Part shown: piece after piece, positions 40,354 through 50,541 of the stretch
How the letters are laid out: every line of letters begins with the position of its first letter
Numbering within the stretch: the first letter of the stretch is position 1
Assembly (NCBI RefSeq): GCF_019931275.1
Contig: NZ_JAIOTY010000001.1
Location: 1,054,001-1,118,000 of the forward strand
Length of the DNA: 64,000 bases
DNA from: Nitratidesulfovibrio sp. SRB-5
Lineage (GTDB): Bacteria; Desulfobacterota; Desulfovibrionia; Desulfovibrionales; Desulfovibrionaceae
Reading direction: 5' to 3'
The notes under the pieces: model-generated
Database searches by the model: none
Seen by the model: only the letters and a program-made list of their open reading frames with translations
What the model was told of the DNA's origin: nothing
Program-made: the position numbers and the translations under genes

Positions 40354-40902
40354 CTACCTGCCCCCGCAGGCGCAGCCGCCGCCACAGCCCCCACCCTGAT
40401 CGGGAGCCGGGGCATCCGGCGGCAGGCACGGGCCGCCCGTGCGCGGGGTGAAGGGCAGCACCTCGTAGTGCACGCCCGATTCGCGCAGCATGTCCTCGGC
40501 CAGTTGGTCGGGGTACGATTCCGCGTAGCGGATGGCCGTGACGCCGCAGTTGATGAGCATCTTGGTGCAGATCAGGCAGGGCTGGGTGGTGCAGTAGATT
40601 TCCGAACCGGCCAGCGAAATGCCATGGATGGCGGCCTGCACGATGACGTTCTGTTCCGCGTGCAGCCCCCGGCAGATTTCGTGGCGCTGGCCCGAGGGCA
40701 CGCCAAGCTGGGTGCGCAGGCAGCCCACGTCCAGGCAATGTGCCACGCCCGAGGGCGCGCCGTTGTAGCCCGTGGCCAGGATGCGCTTGTCCTTCACCGC
40801 GATGGCGCCCACCTTGCGCCGGGTGCAGGTGGAGCGCTCGGCCACGAGGTAGGTGATCTCCATGAAGTACTGGGGCCAAGGCAGGCGGGACAGCGCGGAC
40901 AT
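40354..40902 (-). CDS. dCMP deaminase (ComEB family)
   Basis: The enzyme deaminates dCMP to dUMP for thymidylate synthesis. The product has 182 residues. Zinc ligands are in [16 protein letters not shown] (HAE) and [15 protein letters not shown] (PCxxC), and the N-terminus has the family [20 protein letters not shown] with [10 protein letters not shown]. The C-terminus adds a Gly/Cys-rich tail ([15 protein letters not shown]) not needed for the fold. The start at 40902 follows GCAGAGGTACCC; 41001 is a weaker alternative. It immediately precedes ribD. Confidence 0.93.
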   Translation of the reverse strand: MSALSRLPWPQYFMEITYLVAERSTCTRRKVGAIAVKDKRILATGYNGAPSGVAHCLDVGCLRTQLGVPSGQRHEICRGLHAEQNVIVQAAIHGISLAGSEIYCTTQPCLICTKMLINCGVTAIRYAESYPDQLAEDMLRESGVHYEVLPFTPRTGGPCLPPDAPAPDQGGGCGGGCACGGR

Positions 40903-41118
40903 GGGTACCTCTGCGGCTGGGGTATGCACGGTGACGCCACAAGGTGCCTTTTGGCCCGTGCCTGCGTCAGGCAGCCTTTTCCATGCCGTCGCGTACGGCA
41001 AGCGTACGTTCCGTCATGCAAAGGCGTCCTTCCTCGGCAGGGTCCAAGAATCCTTCTTGTGCCGACACCTCGCCCGGCAGCCCCACCGCGTGGAAGAATG
41101 GTGGAAGTGCCGTGCTCG

Positions 41119-41147
41119 GGTAAAAAACGGGAAGTGAGCCGTGTCAA
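41119..41147 (-). promoter_or_regulatory. candidate promoter for the dCMP deaminase-rib genes
   Basis: A perfect TTGACA (41147-41142) on the minus strand overlaps the tail of the glyA terminator. The best -10 at 17 bases is only TTTACC, in a run of T. Confidence 0.3.
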
Positions 41148-41175
41148 ACACCGGGGCGGTTGTCCGCCCCGGTGT
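41148..41175 (-). terminator. intrinsic terminator of glyA
   Basis: A 12-bp perfect stem (ACACCGGGGCGG / CCGCCCCGGTGT) closes a 4-base loop, 31 bases after the glyA stop, followed on the minus strand by TTTGAC. The stem is excellent but the U-tract is short. Confidence 0.78.
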
Positions 41176-41206
41176 CGTCAGATCGTCGATGGCGCTGTCG
41201 CGGGGC

Positions 41207-42445
<1,239 letters not shown>

Positions 42446-42560
42446 GGTTCGCCTCCGTGAATGGTTGTGGTCGCGCGGCGTCGGTATGCCGCGCGACCTC
42501 TGGAAATATCGTTCTCCCGTGTCCGGTTGGGGCGGGAGATGTTCTGCAAGCCTCCGGCGG

Positions 42561-42581
42561 GCAGGGGGCCAAGCCCCCTGC
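42561..42581. repeat. short perfect GC hairpin
   Basis: GCAGGGGGC, a CAA loop, then GCCCCCTGC. It sits in a GGCGGGCAGGGGGCC...CCCCTGCACCCCC context of a type I recall as a common dispersed intergenic element in bacteria of this group; that recollection is not checked. Confidence 0.55.
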
Positions 42582-42664
42582 ACCCCCGTTCAGGCAAGCG
42601 GGTTCGGACAGTGTCCGATGTCAGGCAGGACTGCAAACGTGCGGAGCGCGAGGCGGGGACGAGG

Positions 42665-42778
42665 AAAAAAGCCTTTTTGCGGAAGAAGTGTGCGGCAGCC
42701 GTTAGGTGAGTCTTCGAACCTTACGGATGGCGACCGCAGCGCGCTCTTCGGTATTCGACTGGAGCAAAAAGGCTTTTT
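42665..42778. repeat. terminator-like inverted repeat with conserved structured core (copy 2)
   Basis: Outer arms AAAAAGCCTTTTTGC (42666-42680) and GCAAAAAGGCTTTTT (42764-42778) are a perfect 15-bp inverted repeat. On the minus strand the hairpin ends in TTTTTTCC, so it can end the fabF transcript. The core (42691-42739) matches copy 1 at 27132-27185 except for its apical loop. The outer arms of the two copies are unrelated in sequence. Confidence 0.88.
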
Positions 42779-42815
42779 GACGACGTAACCGACCGCGATA
42801 CGTGCGTTTGCGCGG

Positions 42816-44063
42816 TTACCCCTTCCAGCGCTTGTACAGCATGCAGCAGTTCGTCCCGCCGAAGCCGAACGAATTGCACAGCACGTATTCGGGCTGGTAG
42901 TTTTCCGAGCCGTCCGCCATGTAGTTCAGGTCGCATTCCGGGTCGGGCGTTTCGCGGTTGATGGTGCCGGGGATGATGCCGGCGTGCAGCGCCATGACGC
43001 TGAACACGCCTTCCATCCCGCCCGCGGCGCCCAGCAGGTGCCCGGTCATGGACTTGTTGGCCGTGATGCGGATGTTCTTGGCATGGTCGCCGAACACCTT
43101 CTTGATGGCCTTGGTTTCGCACAGGTCGTTGAGGTGCGTCGAGGTGGCGTGGGCGTTGATGTGGTCCACGTCCTCGGGGCGGATGCCCGCCTCGTCGATG
43201 GCGGCGCGCATGGCCTGCGCCATGCCCAGGCCGTCCTCGTGCGGGGCGGTCATGTGATAGGCGTCGCCGGAGGCGCCGTAGCCCACCACTTCGGCGTAGA
43301 TGGTCGCGCCGCGCGCCTGCGCCGATTCCAACGATTCCAGCATCAGGAAGCCGGAGCCTTCACCGATGACGAAGCCGTCGCGGTCCTTGTCGAACGGGCG
43401 CGACGCCTTGGCCGGGTTGTCGTTGCTGGCGGTGGACAGCGCCTTCAGCGCGGTGAAGCCGGAAACGCCCATGGGCGTGATGGTGGCTTCCACGCCGCCG
43501 GTGATGACCGCGTCGCAGCGGCCCATGACGATGTCGGTGTAGGCGTAGCCGATGGCATGCTGGCCCGACGCGCAGGCGCTGGTGGTGACCAGGTTGGGCC
43601 CCTTGGCCCCGGTGAAGATGGAGACCTGGCCCGGCGCCATGTTGGAGATCAGCATGGGGATCATGAACGGCGAGACGCGGTTGGGCCCGGATTCGACGAG
43701 CTTGGAATGGAAGACCTCGATGGTTTGCAGCCCGCCAAGGCCCACGCCCAGCAGCACGCCCACGCGGTGGGCGTTGGAATCGTCGATGACGAGGCCGGAA
43801 TGCTCGACGAGCATCTTGCCGGTGGCCACCGCGAACTGGACGAAGCGGTCCATGCGCTTGGCCTGCTTGGCCGGGATGTACTTCTCTGGGTCGAAGCCCT
43901 TGACCTCGCCGGCGATGCGCGAGGTGTACTCCGAAGCGTCGAAGTGGGTGATGGGCCCGATGCCGGACTTTCCGGCCACCAGATTCTCCCAGCTTGTCGC
44001 AAGGTCGTTACCAAGGGGGGTGATGGCCGCAAGGCCGGTCACGACGACACGCTTTCCGGTCAT
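42816..44063 (-). CDS. fabF: 3-oxoacyl-ACP synthase II (FabF)
   Basis: FabF elongates acyl chains by condensing acyl-ACP with malonyl-ACP. The product has 415 residues, the usual size. The nucleophile is Cys164 in TTSACASGQH; the catalytic His pair lies in INAHATSTHLNDLCE and NKSMTGHLLGAAGG. It starts MTGKRVVVTGLAAITPLGND with a ribosome binding site AGAGGTACACTTA. It follows acpP by 180 bases that contain a striking palindrome (44182-44208) and is the last fab gene of the cluster. Confidence 0.97.
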   Translation of the reverse strand: MTGKRVVVTGLAAITPLGNDLATSWENLVAGKSGIGPITHFDASEYTSRIAGEVKGFDPEKYIPAKQAKRMDRFVQFAVATGKMLVEHSGLVIDDSNAHRVGVLLGVGLGGLQTIEVFHSKLVESGPNRVSPFMIPMLISNMAPGQVSIFTGAKGPNLVTTSACASGQHAIGYAYTDIVMGRCDAVITGGVEATITPMGVSGFTALKALSTASNDNPAKASRPFDKDRDGFVIGEGSGFLMLESLESAQARGATIYAEVVGYGASGDAYHMTAPHEDGLGMAQAMRAAIDEAGIRPEDVDHINAHATSTHLNDLCETKAIKKVFGDHAKNIRITANKSMTGHLLGAAGGMEGVFSVMALHAGIIPGTINRETPDPECDLNYMADGSENYQPEYVLCNSFGFGGTNCCMLYKRWKG

Positions 44064-44181
44064 TAAGTGTACCTCTTGGCGGTAGTGGGCCGAACCCGCG
44101 CAAACGGGATGGATGTGGAACGATGGCGAGCGGTTGCGCGCCGTCGGCGTGGTTCCGGCCGTGCGGAGGAAAAGCGCGAGA

Positions 44182-44208
44182 GCGTCTTATGACCTCGTCA
44201 TAAGACGC
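44182..44208. promoter_or_regulatory. 12-bp palindrome between acpP and fabF
   Basis: GCGTCTTATGAC, CTC, then GTCATAAGACGC: a perfect inverted repeat with a 3-base centre. There is no T-tract after it, so a terminator is unlikely. It may be an operator or an mRNA hairpin at the acpP 3' end. The central ATGAC-N3-GTCAT also occurs upstream of groES (397-411). Confidence 0.65.
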
Positions 44209-44242
44209 CCGCATGCGATCTTCGTTGCGTGAAGAACAGGCC

Positions 44243-44473
44243 CTACTGCTTGTTCTTGATGTAGGCGATGGCGTCCTGGACCTTGAGGATCTTCTGGGCA
44301 TCATCGTCGTCGATTTCGATGCCGAATTCCTCTTCCATGGCCATTATCAGTTCGGTCAGGTCGAGCGAGTCGGCGCCAAGGTCTTCCACGAAGGAGGCTT
44401 CGGGCTTCACTTCCTCGGCGGACACGCCAAGCTGATCCATGATGATCTTGCTGATCTTTTCTTCAACGGACAT
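44243..44473 (-). CDS. acpP: acyl carrier protein
   Basis: ACP carries growing acyl chains on a phosphopantetheine arm. The product has 76 residues, highly acidic, with the attachment site Ser36 in [13 protein letters not shown]. It starts [17 protein letters not shown] after ATTGGAGGGACC. The longer frame to 44656 extends through the hairpin upstream and was rejected. It is flanked by perfect hairpins on both sides (44182-44208 and 44602-44627), which may shape the segmental stability of a highly expressed mRNA. Confidence 0.98.
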   Translation of the reverse strand: MSVEEKISKIIMDQLGVSAEEVKPEASFVEDLGADSLDLTELIMAMEEEFGIEIDDDDAQKILKVQDAIAYIKNKQ

Positions 44474-44601
44474 GGTCCCTCCAATGCTGTTTTTCTCGTT
44501 TCGGTGCCGGTCGGTGCTGCGTACGCGGCGTTCTGCACAAGCCGTTTCATCCGGGATGCCTGTTGTACGGCTGGCAACGCCTGCCTGCAAGCATTCCGTG
44601 G

Positions 44602-44627
44602 CGGGGATTTGCTGGCAAATCCCCGCG
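44602..44627. promoter_or_regulatory. 12-bp perfect hairpin between fabG and acpP
   Basis: GCGGGGATTTGC, two bases, GCAAATCCCCGC. No T-tract follows on either strand. It may be a stabilising 5' hairpin for acpP mRNA, a processing site or an operator. Confidence 0.6.
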
Positions 44628-44658
44628 AGCTGTCCCTTCATTCCTATGGCGGGCAATC

Positions 44659-45402
44659 CTAGCAGTACATGCCGCCGTTGACGGCAATGACCTGCCCGGT
44701 GATGTAGCCCGCCTTATCGGAAGCCAGAAAGGCCACGGCATCGGCGATGTCCTGGGGCTGGCCCAGGCGCCGGAGCGGGATGGCTTCGATATATGCCGCG
44801 CGAACCTCGTCGGTGAGCTTCGCGGTCATGTCCGTTTCGATGAAACCGGGTGCCACGGCGTTGACCGTGACGTTGCGTCCGGCAAGTTCCTTGGCGGCAG
44901 ACTTGGTCATGCCGATCAGGCCCGCCTTGGCGGCGGAATAGTTGACCTGCCCGGCATTGCCCATCTGCCCCACCACCGAGGTGATGTTGACGATGCGGCC
45001 CTTGCGCTGCCTGGTCATCAGCTTGGCGGCCTCGCGCAGGCAGGTGAACGCGCCGGAAAGGTTGACGTCCAGCACGCGGTCGAAGTCGTCGTCCTTCATG
45101 CGCAGGATAAGCCCGTCCTTGGTGATGCCCGCGTTGTTCACGAGCACGTCCAGGGTGACCTTTTCCCGGATTTCTTCCTGAAAGAACGCGGCCACGGCGG
45201 CGGCGTCGGAAACGTCCAGCCGGAAGGCCCGCGCCGAACCGCCCGCGGCGTTGATGCCCGCGGCCACGGCTTCGGCTTCCTCGGGCTTGCTCACGTAGGT
45301 AAGGTAGACCTGAAAGCCCTCGCGGGCCAGGGTTTCCGCCACGGCCTTGCCGATGCCCCGGGAGCCCCCGGTGACCAGCGCGGTGGAAGTGAGTTCGCTC
45401 AT
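44659..45402 (-). CDS. fabG: 3-oxoacyl-ACP reductase (FabG)
   Basis: FabG reduces the 3-oxoacyl-ACP formed in each cycle with NADPH. The product has 247 residues, the standard short-chain dehydrogenase size. It has the cofactor motif [10 protein letters not shown], the NNAG motif in [14 protein letters not shown], the catalytic Ser in [10 protein letters not shown] and the YxxxK pair in [16 protein letters not shown]. fabH lies 134 bases upstream. In many bacteria fabD sits between fabH and fabG; it is absent here. Confidence 0.97.
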   Translation of the reverse strand: MSELTSTALVTGGSRGIGKAVAETLAREGFQVYLTYVSKPEEAEAVAAGINAAGGSARAFRLDVSDAAAVAAFFQEEIREKVTLDVLVNNAGITKDGLILRMKDDDFDRVLDVNLSGAFTCLREAAKLMTRQRKGRIVNITSVVGQMGNAGQVNYSAAKAGLIGMTKSAAKELAGRNVTVNAVAPGFIETDMTAKLTDEVRAAYIEAIPLRRLGQPQDIADAVAFLASDKAGYITGQVIAVNGGMYC

Positions 45403-45536
45403 TCGGCCTTTCTCATGTTGCGGGTTGCAAAGGGCACCGCCTTATACCGCAAAGACAGTGCGACTTCAATTGGCCCGTTTCGGGGTGCCCTGAGGGGCGG
45501 TTCTGACTCTCTTCAGGAGTCCCACAGTCCTTGCGC

Positions 45537-46529
<993 letters not shown>

Positions 46530-46632
46530 GTGGCTGATTCCGGTCGGCGCGCGGGGCGCCGCAGGTGCAGGGTGGGGGGTGCCAAGGCCTTTCATGGTCA
46601 GGAACGCCTGCGGAAAACGTTCCTGCGGTGGG

Positions 46633-46651
46633 GGCGAAACCGTGTTTCGCC
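46633..46651. promoter_or_regulatory. small hairpin between plsX and fabH
   Basis: GGCGAAAC, CGT, GTTTCGCC: a perfect 8-bp inverted repeat. A second one, AGGAACG/CGTTCCT, lies just downstream on the minus strand (about 46600-46623). Neither has a T-tract. Confidence 0.45.
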
Positions 46652-46683
46652 GCCCGGCACCGGGGAACGTTTCTGGAGGCGCC

Positions 46684-47724
46684 CTATTTGATGGCCTTGC
46701 CGTAGCGGGTGAGCTCCTCGTTGGCGCTGATGGCCTTGACGAGGCGTTCGTTGGTCTTCTTTTCCACGAAGGTGGCGGCCAGCTTCACGGCGTTGCATAC
46801 GGCCTTGGAGTTGGACTTGCCGTGACAGACGAAGGCGATGCCCTGCAAGCCGAGCAGGGGGGCGCCGCCGTATTCGGCATAGTCCACGAACTGGGCAAAG
46901 CGGCGGAAGGCGGATTTGGCGAGCAGGGTGCCGATCTTGGGCAACAGGCCGGAGAGCAGTTCGCGCTTCAGCACGCGACCCAGCGAAGTGCTGAGCCCTT
47001 CGCTCAACTTCAGCGCCACGTTGCCCACAAAGCCGTCGCAGACCACCACGTCCACGTCGCCGCTGAAAATGTCGCGGCCTTCCACGTTGCCCACGAAGTT
47101 GATGCCGTTATGAGCCAGCTTGAACAGTTCGTAGGCTTCCTTGACCTGGGTGTTGCCCTTGCCTTCTTCTTCGCCGATGCTCAGAAGGCCGATGCGCGGC
47201 GACTCGCACGACAAGAGGTCGCGCGCGAAGGCGTCGGCCATGAGGCCGAACTGGAACAGGTGGTGCGGCTTGCAGTCCACGTTGGCCCCCACGTCCAGCA
47301 GGACGATGGGGTTCTTTTCCGTGGGCATGATGGTGGCAAGCGCGGGCCGGTCCACGCCGGGAATGCGGCCCATGATGAACATGCCGCAGGCCACGGTGGC
47401 GCCGGAATGCCCGGCGCTGACGATGCCGTGGGCCTGGCCGTCTCGCACCAGGCGGCAGGCCACCTGGATGGAGGCATCCTTGCGGCGGCGCAGGATGTCC
47501 GAAGGCTTTTCGTCCATGCCCGCGACTTCGCTGGCGTGGACAACGTCATAGGCGACGCCGTCAAGGGGAATCCTGGCCAGTTCGGCCTGCACCTTCGCCT
47601 GGTCGCCGACCAGCAGAAGGGCGATTCCCTTGTCGCGCGCCGCCTCGATCGCGCCGGGGACCACCACGGAGGGGCCGAAATCCCCCCCCATGGCATCCAC
47701 GGCGATGATGGTCGCGTTATTCAT
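46684..47724 (-). CDS. plsX: phosphate acyltransferase PlsX
   Basis: PlsX makes acyl-phosphate from acyl-ACP for phospholipid synthesis. The product has 346 residues. The start [20 protein letters not shown] carries the family DAMGGD motif. Other conserved parts are GIVSAGHSGATVACGMFIMG and VVCDGFVGNVALKLSEGLST. Its ATG lies inside the last codons of rpmF (8-base overlap), so the two are coupled, as in many bacteria. Confidence 0.97.
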   Translation of the reverse strand: MNNATIIAVDAMGGDFGPSVVVPGAIEAARDKGIALLLVGDQAKVQAELARIPLDGVAYDVVHASEVAGMDEKPSDILRRRKDASIQVACRLVRDGQAHGIVSAGHSGATVACGMFIMGRIPGVDRPALATIMPTEKNPIVLLDVGANVDCKPHHLFQFGLMADAFARDLLSCESPRIGLLSIGEEEGKGNTQVKEAYELFKLAHNGINFVGNVEGRDIFSGDVDVVVCDGFVGNVALKLSEGLSTSLGRVLKRELLSGLLPKIGTLLAKSAFRRFAQFVDYAEYGGAPLLGLQGIAFVCHGKSNSKAVCNAVKLAATFVEKKTNERLVKAISANEELTRYGKAIK

Positions 47725-47896
47725 TAGGCTGAGCGACCACCTGACGGCCCTTGTAGGTGCCGCAGCTCGGGCAGGCGCGATGCGGAACGGTGGGCTCGCC
47801 GCAGGCGCAGTACACGATGGTGGGGACGGCCACGCGATCGTGCGAACGGCGCATACCCTTCTTGGACTTGGACTTCTTGTTCTGCTGAACGGCCAT
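47717..47896 (-). CDS. rpmF: 50S ribosomal protein L32
   Basis: L32 is a small zinc-ribbon protein of the large ribosomal subunit. The product has 59 residues. It starts [20 protein letters not shown] and has the CxC...CxxC zinc site in [20 protein letters not shown]. The ATG follows CAGGAGAGGAACGCC. Its last codons overlap the plsX start by 8 bases, a common coupling of ribosome and lipid synthesis. yceD precedes it by 45 bases. Confidence 0.97.
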   Translation of the reverse strand: MAVQQNKKSKSKKGMRRSHDRVAVPTIVYCACGEPTVPHRACPSCGTYKGRQVVAQPNE

Positions 47897-47941
47897 GGCG
47901 TTCCTCTCCTGGATGTCCCGCCGAGGGCGGCGGGGGTTGTG

Positions 47942-48553
47942 CTACTTCTTTTCTATGGTAAGGCCGCGCAGGGCGGCAAGCCTGGGGTCGCCATCTTCGC
48001 TCTTGCAGGAGCAGGCGGCAACATTCAGGTTGCTTCCGCACGACGGGCACAGGCCCTTGCAGCCGGTGGAGCACAGCGGCTTCGTCGGCAGGGCCAGCAG
48101 AAATTCTTCCCACAGCAGGCCGGACAGGCTTATTTCAACGCCCTGCCCGGAAGGGGATAGGCGGATGACGGCAGCGTCCACATCCTCGAAATCGTCGTCC
48201 GTTTCAGGCTCTGCCGGGGCCGCCTTGCCGTGCTTGCGCTGGTCGTCCTGCGCATGGGGCTGGGCGGACTGCTGGGCCGGAAACGGCTCGAAGCTGTCGA
48301 AGGACTGGTCGATGGCCATCTCCGCCGGTTCCGCGCAGCGGTCGCACGGCGCGCTGATGCGCCCCGTGAGCCTGCCGCGCACAAGGCAGCCGTCGTCCTG
48401 CGGCAGCAGGAATACCGAGCCGCGCAGCGGTTCGATGATGGTGAACGGCAGTGAAAACTCGGCGATGGGACCCTGCCAGACAGACTGGTCGTCAACCTCG
48501 TACTCGCCGCCGCCCGCCGGAATGTCCTTGAGCGGAATCCAAATCTGGTGCAT
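47942..48553 (-). CDS. yceD: YceD family (DUF177) protein
   Basis: DUF177 proteins precede rpmF in most bacteria and have been linked to 23S rRNA maturation. The product has 203 residues. The family cysteine pair is in [12 protein letters not shown], and a C-terminal cluster [17 protein letters not shown] is typical. A linker of about 45 polar residues ([20 protein letters not shown]) lies between. The start at 48553 ([10 protein letters not shown]) follows CGCGAGGTAGCC. It is the first gene of the long minus-strand run, behind the promoter at 48574-48603. Confidence 0.93.
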   Translation of the reverse strand: MHQIWIPLKDIPAGGGEYEVDDQSVWQGPIAEFSLPFTIIEPLRGSVFLLPQDDGCLVRGRLTGRISAPCDRCAEPAEMAIDQSFDSFEPFPAQQSAQPHAQDDQRKHGKAAPAEPETDDDFEDVDAAVIRLSPSGQGVEISLSGLLWEEFLLALPTKPLCSTGCKGLCPSCGSNLNVAACSCKSEDGDPRLAALRGLTIEKK

Positions 48554-48573
48554 GGCTACCTCGCGAGCAGCGA

Positions 48574-48603
48574 TTACTACATGCGAACCCTTCGGGCTGT
48601 CAA
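48574..48603 (-). promoter_or_regulatory. promoter of the yceD-rpmF-plsX-fab operon
   Basis: A perfect TTGACA (48603-48598), an 18-base spacer and TAGTAA (48579-48574) on the minus strand place a start about 15 bases upstream of the yceD ATG. This leaves a very short leader. Confidence 0.55.
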
Positions 48604-48611
48604 GAAAGGGG

Positions 48612-48638
48612 TTGCGTTTTTCAGGGCGGCGGTATAAG
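48612..48638 (+). promoter_or_regulatory. candidate promoter of rpmB
   Basis: TTGCGT (48612-48617) and TATAAG (48633-48638) on the plus strand with a 15-base spacer (or TAAGAC at 17). It is back-to-back with the yceD promoter and about 155 bases upstream of rpmB. Confidence 0.38.
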
Positions 48639-48794
48639 ACTCCCATCTCTCGCGGCGGCAAACATCCAGAATGCGTCCGGAACGTGCCCGGCACATCGGT
48701 CGACGCCCGCCCCGCGCGGCGCCCCGGCGGCAGAACGCCACCGGCGGCACACCAGAACGACCACGCGAACTTTGCACATATACGGAGGAAAGTC

Positions 48795-49004
48795 ATGTCC
48801 AAGCAGTGCGATGTGTGCGGCAAGAAGGCCCAGGTCGGCCACCATGTGAGCCACTCGAACATCAAGACCAAGCGTCGGTTCGAGCCGAACCTGCAGAGCG
48901 TCCGCCACCAGTACCCCAACGGCGAAGTGAAGACCCTCAGCGTCTGCACCCGTTGCCTGCGCTCCGGCGCTGTGGTGAAGCCCGCCGTCCGCAAGGTCGC
49001 CTAA
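48795..49004 (+). CDS. rpmB: 50S ribosomal protein L28
   Basis: L28 is a large-subunit ribosomal protein. The product has 69 residues, starting [20 protein letters not shown] and containing the family [15 protein letters not shown]. Two CxxC pairs (CDVCGKK and CTRCLRSG) mark the zinc-binding form. ACGGAGGAAAGTC precedes the ATG at 48795. It is divergent from yceD and ends with a strong terminator. Confidence 0.97.
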   Translation: MSKQCDVCGKKAQVGHHVSHSNIKTKRRFEPNLQSVRHQYPNGEVKTLSVCTRCLRSGAVVKPAVRKVA

Positions 49005-49025
49005 GGCTTTCCGATCCGAGCGTTC

Positions 49026-49057
49026 AAAAGCCCCGGTGGTTTCCGCCGGGGCTTTTT
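49026..49057 (+). terminator. intrinsic terminator of rpmB
   Basis: AAAAGCCCCGG-TGG, a TTT loop and CCG-CCGGGGCTTTTT form a long stem with a T-tract and symmetric A-tract. Confidence 0.95.
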
Positions 49058-49151
49058 GGCGTTGTTGTTCCGGGCGCGGCGTCACGCAAATGTCGCCGCC
49101 CATCCTGCGCGGGGTGCTTTCCGCCGGTGGCGGTGCGGGGTAGGGTAGGCC

Positions 49152-50210
49152 ATGTCCTGGACGCTTCCCGCCCTGCTGGCGGCCGTGCTGGCCGCGCTGG
49201 ACGCCACCCTGCTGCGCCGCCTTGCCGGTGACCTGCCCCCGGCCCGCATGGTGGCCTATCCGGTATTCTGGAGCCTGCCGCCGTTTCTGGCGCTGCTGGC
49301 CGCGCGCGGCGTGCCCGACCTGCCCGCGCCGTTCTGGCTGGCCACCCTTGCCGCCGTGCCGGTGAACATGGCCGGGCACCTGCTCACGGCGTGGGCGGTG
49401 CGCCTGGCGCCCGTGTCGCGCACGGTGCCCTACCTGTGCTTTTCGCCTGTTTTCGTGGTGGCGCACGAATACCTGCTGCTGGGGGTTGCCCCGCGCCCGG
49501 CGGGCCTGGCCGGGGTGCTGCTGGTGGTGGCGGGCAGCTGGGTGCTGAACGCGGGCGGGGCGGAAACCCATGATCCGGGGCATGACGAAGATGGCGACAG
49601 CGGCGTCATGACCCGGCTGCTGCGCCCCTTCCGTACCCTGATGGCAGAGCCCGGCGCGCGGATCATGCTGGGGGTGGCCCTGCTGTGGGGGCTGGGCAGC
49701 GTGCTGAACCGCCAGATGGTGTTGTACGCCACGCCTGCCGTGGCGGGCGGGGTGTTCTTCGCCATCTACGGCCCGGCCATGCTGGCGGCGCTGATGGTGT
49801 TCGGCGGGGTGCGCCCGCGCATGCTCGTGGACAGGCCGTTGCGGGGCGCGGCCATGGGCGCGGTGCTGTTTCTGGCCGCGTACGCGCACTTTACGGCCAT
49901 GAGCCTGACCACGGCCGCCAACATGATCGCGGTGAAGCGGCTGGACGGGGTGTTTGCCGTGCTCTTCGACCGGCTGTCCGAAAGATGGAGCAGCGCCCGC
50001 CGGGGACGTACGACTGGTTCGGCTGGACTGCCCGGTCCTGTTGGTGCGGCCAGTTCTCCCGGTTCCCCTAGTTTACGCAGTTCGCCCAATTCGTCCAGTT
50101 CGCTCTGTCGGGCTGATTCGGGCACTGGGGGGCGCCCCTCCCGCGACGGCAGATTGCCCGGTGCGGCGCTGATGGCCGCCGGAGCCGCCCTTGTGGTGCT
50201 GGCGGCCTGA
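49152..50210 (+). CDS. EamA/DMT-type membrane transporter with a repeat insertion
   Basis: The product has 352 residues and about ten hydrophobic helices, like EamA drug/metabolite transporters. The two homologous halves begin MSWTLPALLAAVLAALDATL and LMAEPGARIMLGVALLWGLG. The last helix (PGAALMAAGAALVVLAA) is separated from the preceding helix by about 50 Ser/Pro/Gly-rich residues (after FAVLFDRLSERW), where normal members have a short loop. That segment is a translated 9-bp array (50052-50123). The insertion may impair packing of the final helix, or be tolerated as a cytoplasmic loop. The start at 49152 has a modest ribosome binding site. Confidence 0.8.
   Translation: MSWTLPALLAAVLAALDATLLRRLAGDLPPARMVAYPVFWSLPPFLALLAARGVPDLPAPFWLATLAAVPVNMAGHLLTAWAVRLAPVSRTVPYLCFSPVFVVAHEYLLLGVAPRPAGLAGVLLVVAGSWVLNAGGAETHDPGHDEDGDSGVMTRLLRPFRTLMAEPGARIMLGVALLWGLGSVLNRQMVLYATPAVAGGVFFAIYGPAMLAALMVFGGVRPRMLVDRPLRGAAMGAVLFLAAYAHFTAMSLTTAANMIAVKRLDGVFAVLFDRLSERWSSARRGRTTGSAGLPGPVGAASSPGSPSLRSSPNSSSSLCRADSGTGGRPSRDGRLPGAALMAAGAALVVLAA
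50052..50123 (+). repeat. 9-bp in-frame tandem repeat, eight degenerate units
   Basis: Units such as AGTTCTCCC, AGTTCGCCC, AATTCGTCC and GATTCGGGC run in codon register, splitting the last two helices of the EamA-type transporter. Confidence 0.82.
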
Positions 50211-50541
50211 CGGCGACACCTTCCGGTGCCGCAAGCCCCTGCGGCAGGGGCCACACGGCACAGATGCAATGCCTCCCTGACGCGGCGTCCCCATTCCCCG
50301 CATTTTTCCGGCGGGATACGTCTTGCCGCCCGGCCCTTCCGTGACTATCTTCACAGAATAGGCATACGCGGCATGCGCGGCCACGGGCAATCGGGCCGCA
50401 GTGGCCGCAACGTCGCGGCCATGCCGTTGCGCGCCGCCTCTTCGTCCCCGTTTCCCGCGCCTTCCATGCCCGGTGGCGACACCACGGGCATCCCCCGCGT
50501 ACCCGGCGCACCGTTCCCACCGCAACCATCCCGGAGCCCCC
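50211..50541. other. intergenic region upstream of fxsA
   Basis: About 330 bases. A small hairpin GCCCCTG/CAGGGGC (50235-50251) follows the transporter gene without a T-tract, and a candidate promoter lies at 50323-50351. No gene is seen. Confidence 0.5.
50323..50351 (+). promoter_or_regulatory. candidate promoter for fxsA-rhomboid
   Basis: TTGCCG and TATCTT with a 17-base spacer, four of six matches each, about 185 bases upstream of fxsA. Confidence 0.35.

Larger units (their letters stand above)
40903..41206. other. intergenic region between glyA and dCMP deaminase
   Basis: About 300 bases holding the glyA terminator (41148-41175) and, on the minus strand just after it, a TTGACA (41147-41142) that could be the -35 box of a promoter for the deaminase-rib genes. 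The -10 box would be weak (TTTACC at 17 bases). Nothing else is recognised. Confidence 0.5.
42446..42815. other. intergenic region between fabF and glyA
   Basis: About 370 bases. It holds the second copy of the terminator-nested core (42665-42778) and a 9-bp perfect GC hairpin (42561-42581). A glyA promoter should lie here but no clear boxes were found. Confidence 0.6.

Noticed and set aside
44243-44656. Longer acpP reading frame with 61 extra N-terminal residues
   Set aside because: It would run through a perfect hairpin and lacks a ribosome binding site, while ATTGGAGGGACC precedes the normal ACP start.
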